A stretch of 64,000 bases of DNA, taken from positions 62,001 through 126,000 of the forward strand of contig JAKAGV010000009.1 in the NCBI GenBank assembly GCA_021815405.1, in the 5' to 3' direction. Source of the stretch: Bacteroidota bacterium. GTDB taxonomy: Bacteria > Bacteroidota > Ignavibacteria > Ignavibacteriales > Ignavibacteriaceae. Of this stretch, positions 62,062 to 64,000 are shown piece after piece. The notes under the pieces were generated by a model. It searched no databases, was not told the origin of the DNA, and was given only the letters and a program-made list of their open reading frames with translations. Numbering within the stretch: position 1 is the stretch's first letter; every line of letters begins with the position of its first letter. Made by a program: the position numbers and the translations under genes.

Positions 62062-62182
62062 TTTTCCCTCTGTAACTTTATTTCATTTTATTTTTTATTA
62101 GATATAACAATATCTTTTCCCATTTAGACACAAAGCCGTATTAAAATACTTTTATAATTTTGATTATCCATAAAACATTTTT

Positions 62183-64000
62183 CTATAGTTTTAGCTTAAC
62201 CGTGAAAATTGAACCCTCACCTAATTTTGAATTGACAGATATTTCGCCGTTATGTAATTCTACCGACTGTTTAACTATAGATAATCCCAACCCTGTACCT
62301 GAAACCTCACTGGAATTTGAGCACCGGAAGAAAGGTTCAAAAAGATGCTGCCTATCATTTTCAGGTATTCCAATACCTTCGTCTCTTACTTCAAAAATCA
62401 AATGATTTTCATATTTAAATACATCTAATTCGATCTTTCCATTTTGTAATGAATATTTACATGCATTTGAAAGCAGATTAGACAGAATAAATTTTAATAG
62501 TTTTCGATCGACTTTAAATTCTTTTTCATCAGGCTGAAAATTAAAGAAGAAATTTCGATCATCTTTGTATATAGATTTAACATCATTAAATATTTCCGAA
62601 CAAAACTCAAATAAGTTTATAAGTTCCGGTTGAAATATAATTTTGCCGCTTTCAACACGACTCATTGTTAATACTTCATCAAGCAATTTAGTTACATAAT
62701 CTACAGATTTTTTTATCCTTTCTATATGATCATTAATTTTTTCCGGGCTCCATTTTTTACCGTACCTTTGAATTAATTCTGCTGATGAAAGGACTGAAGT
62801 GAGAGGTGTTCTGAATTCATGAGACGCTGTTGAAATAAATCTTGTCTTCAGTTCATTAAGCTCTTTTTCTTTTCCAAGCGATTGCCTCAGCATCATTTCA
62901 AGTTCTTTTTGTCTTTGAAGCTGTTCCATCAAATCCACATTCATTCGATCAAGTTCTTCAGTTCTTGATTCTACCAATTCTTCAAGATGTTCTCTGTATT
63001 TTTTCAGCTCATTCTCCACCGCCACCTTCTCAGTAATGTCTTCTTTAACGGCAATATAATGAGTAATTGCACCGGCTTGATTCTTTACAGGAGTAATAAT
63101 GGTAGATTCCCAATACAAGTCACCGTTTTTCTTTTTATTACGAAAGACGCCTGCCCAGCTTATTCCTGAAGTTAATTTTGTCCACATAGCCAAATATTCT
63201 TCAGCCGAAATTTCGCCGGATTTTAAGAACCGTGGATTTCGATTTAATACTTCTTCTTTTTTATAGCCGGTTACCTCGGTAAAATATGGATTCACGTATT
63301 CTATATTTGCGTTAACATCTGTAATTATTATTAATGACTGACTCTGTTCAACCGCTGTTGAGAGCTTCCTGATTTCCTCTTCAGAAATCTTTCGGTCTGT
63401 AATATTTCGATTAAATGCCTGAATTATTTTTTCATCACCAATAGAAATTAGACTTGTTGAAATTTCGACATTAATTATTTCACCATTTTTACAATAATGT
63501 TCCGCTTCAAATTTCAAAGATTCACCGGCTAAAATTCGTCGCATCCTTTCTTTGAAAAATTTTGCAGTTGAAGGTGTATTTAGTTCATTTAAATTTCTAT
63601 TTATAAGTTCTTTTACATCGTATCCATGCATTTTAGCAAAAGACTCGTTAACTGAAATCATCTCCCCTTTTGTTGATAAAATGACTATTCCATCGCCTGC
63701 TTTTGTAAACAAAGTTTCATAACGCAAATTACTAATGCGCAGTTGTTTCTCAGCAATCTTTTGATGTGTTATGTCATGTAAAAAAACAAGAATTTGCTGT
63801 AAGTCCTCTGAAAATGAAGCGCTGACCTCTACTTCAATTACTCTTCCATCTTTGCATTTATGCCGACTTTCAAATCTGTGAAAGCCTGTTTCTACTAAAT
63901 AATCGATGTGAAATTTAATTTCTTCAGAAGTTTCATTCGCCTCTAAATCATAAATATATTTATTAAGAATTTCCTCCTTCGAGTAACCTATCATTTGGCA
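62183..64000 (-). CDS. Multi-PAS sensor histidine kinase (5' end outside window)
   Basis: At least three PAS/PAC modules are visible: one cut by the edge, one starting near Leu-Arg-Tyr-Glu-Thr-Leu-Phe and one near Glu-Gln-Ser-Gln-Ser-Leu-Ile. A coiled coil rich in Glu, Arg and Leu follows, then a HisKA box Ser-His-Glu-Phe-Arg-Thr-Pro-Leu and an HATPase ending with Gly-Thr-Gly-Leu-Gly-Leu-Ser-Ile. The frame runs off the right end (Cys-Gln precedes the Met at 63994, inside a PAS motif Met-Ile-Gly-Tyr-Ser-Lys-Glu-Glu), so the apparent start is not real. No membrane segment in the visible part. Confidence 0.93.
   Translation of the reverse strand, partial: CQMIGYSKEEILNKYIYDLEANETSEEIKFHIDYLVETGFHRFESRHKCKDGRVIEVEVSASFSEDLQQILVFLHDITHQKIAEKQLRISNLRYETLFTKAGDGIVILSTKGEMISVNESFAKMHGYDVKELINRNLNELNTPSTAKFFKERMRRILAGESLKFEAEHYCKNGEIINVEISTSLISIGDEKIIQAFNRNITDRKISEEEIRKLSTAVEQSQSLIIITDVNANIEYVNPYFTEVTGYKKEEVLNRNPRFLKSGEISAEEYLAMWTKLTSGISWAGVFRNKKKNGDLYWESTIITPVKNQAGAITHYIAVKEDITEKVAVENELKKYREHLEELVESRTEELDRMNVDLMEQLQRQKELEMMLRQSLGKEKELNELKTRFISTASHEFRTPLTSVLSSAELIQRYGKKWSPEKINDHIERIKKSVDYVTKLLDEVLTMSRVESGKIIFQPELINLFEFCSEIFNDVKSIYKDDRNFFFNFQPDEKEFKVDRKLLKFILSNLLSNACKYSLQNGKIELDVFKYENHLIFEVRDEGIGIPENDRQHLFEPFFRCSNSSEVSGTGLGLSIVKQSVELHNGEISVNSKLGEGSIFTVKLKL

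Overview
The window looks like a chromosome segment from a member of the Ignavibacteria/Melioribacter branch of the Bacteroidota-Chlorobi group. Several exported proteins end in the type IX secretion (T9SS) sorting domain of that lineage (Asn-Tyr-Pro-Asn-Pro-Phe-Asn-Pro motif, final Lys-Met-Val-Leu-Leu-Lys). There is a stand-alone RRM-type RNA-binding protein, and many phosphatases and kinases of kinds common there. The DNA is AT-rich. The lineage call is inference from protein style; no rRNA gene is present.

Layout. (1) 1-3830, plus strand: tail of a tryptophan operon, trpC(partial)-trpF-DAHP synthase-trpB-trpA, with overlapping genes. (2) 4.1-16.9 kb: housekeeping and envelope genes (RRM protein, RidA, MazG, PhoH, a LysM/lipoprotein pair, RadC, a TPR plus periplasmic-binding protein, guaA, gcvH, accC, accB, efp, a membrane TPR protein). 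(3) 17.1-21.6 kb: tRNA-Arg(CCG), a 21-bp tandem repeat array, a DUF116 protein, a PDZ/GAF/SpoIIE phosphatase and a gene-poor stretch with inverted repeats. (4) 21.6-42.7 kb, all minus strand: a large glycan-utilisation locus. (5) 42.8-53.0 kb: signalling genes (a SpoIIE/STAS/HATPase partner-switching cassette, an ECF sigma/anti-sigma pair, a second STAS protein, a histidine kinase) with purA. (6) 53-59 kb: nadA, an intergenic region with two look-alike small-RNA candidates, aroB, aroK, a porin-like protein and a PpiD-type chaperone. (7) 59.4-64 kb: two-component proteins, the last cut by the window edge.

The glycan locus is the most coherent system. It has two GH144-type (PF10091) enzymes, a GH3 beta-glucosidase, a cytoplasmic GH94 phosphorylase and a GH2 enzyme. 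It also has a complete sugar ABC importer, a TonB-dependent receptor without a SusD partner, a duplicated glycan-binding surface protein and a LacI regulator. This set is best explained by use of beta-1,2-glucan: polymer bound and cut at the surface, imported through the outer membrane, trimmed in the periplasm, moved inward by ABC transport and split by phosphorolysis. Near-perfect palindromic LacI operators sit at the -10 elements of two promoters, one before lacI and one before the surface-binding protein, so the regulon can be read from sequence.

The best candidate for something undescribed is at 54.1-54.5 kb. Two tandem non-coding units share a sigma-54-like upstream element, an identical 28-nt putative 5' end exactly 26 nt downstream, and a terminator-like hairpin.
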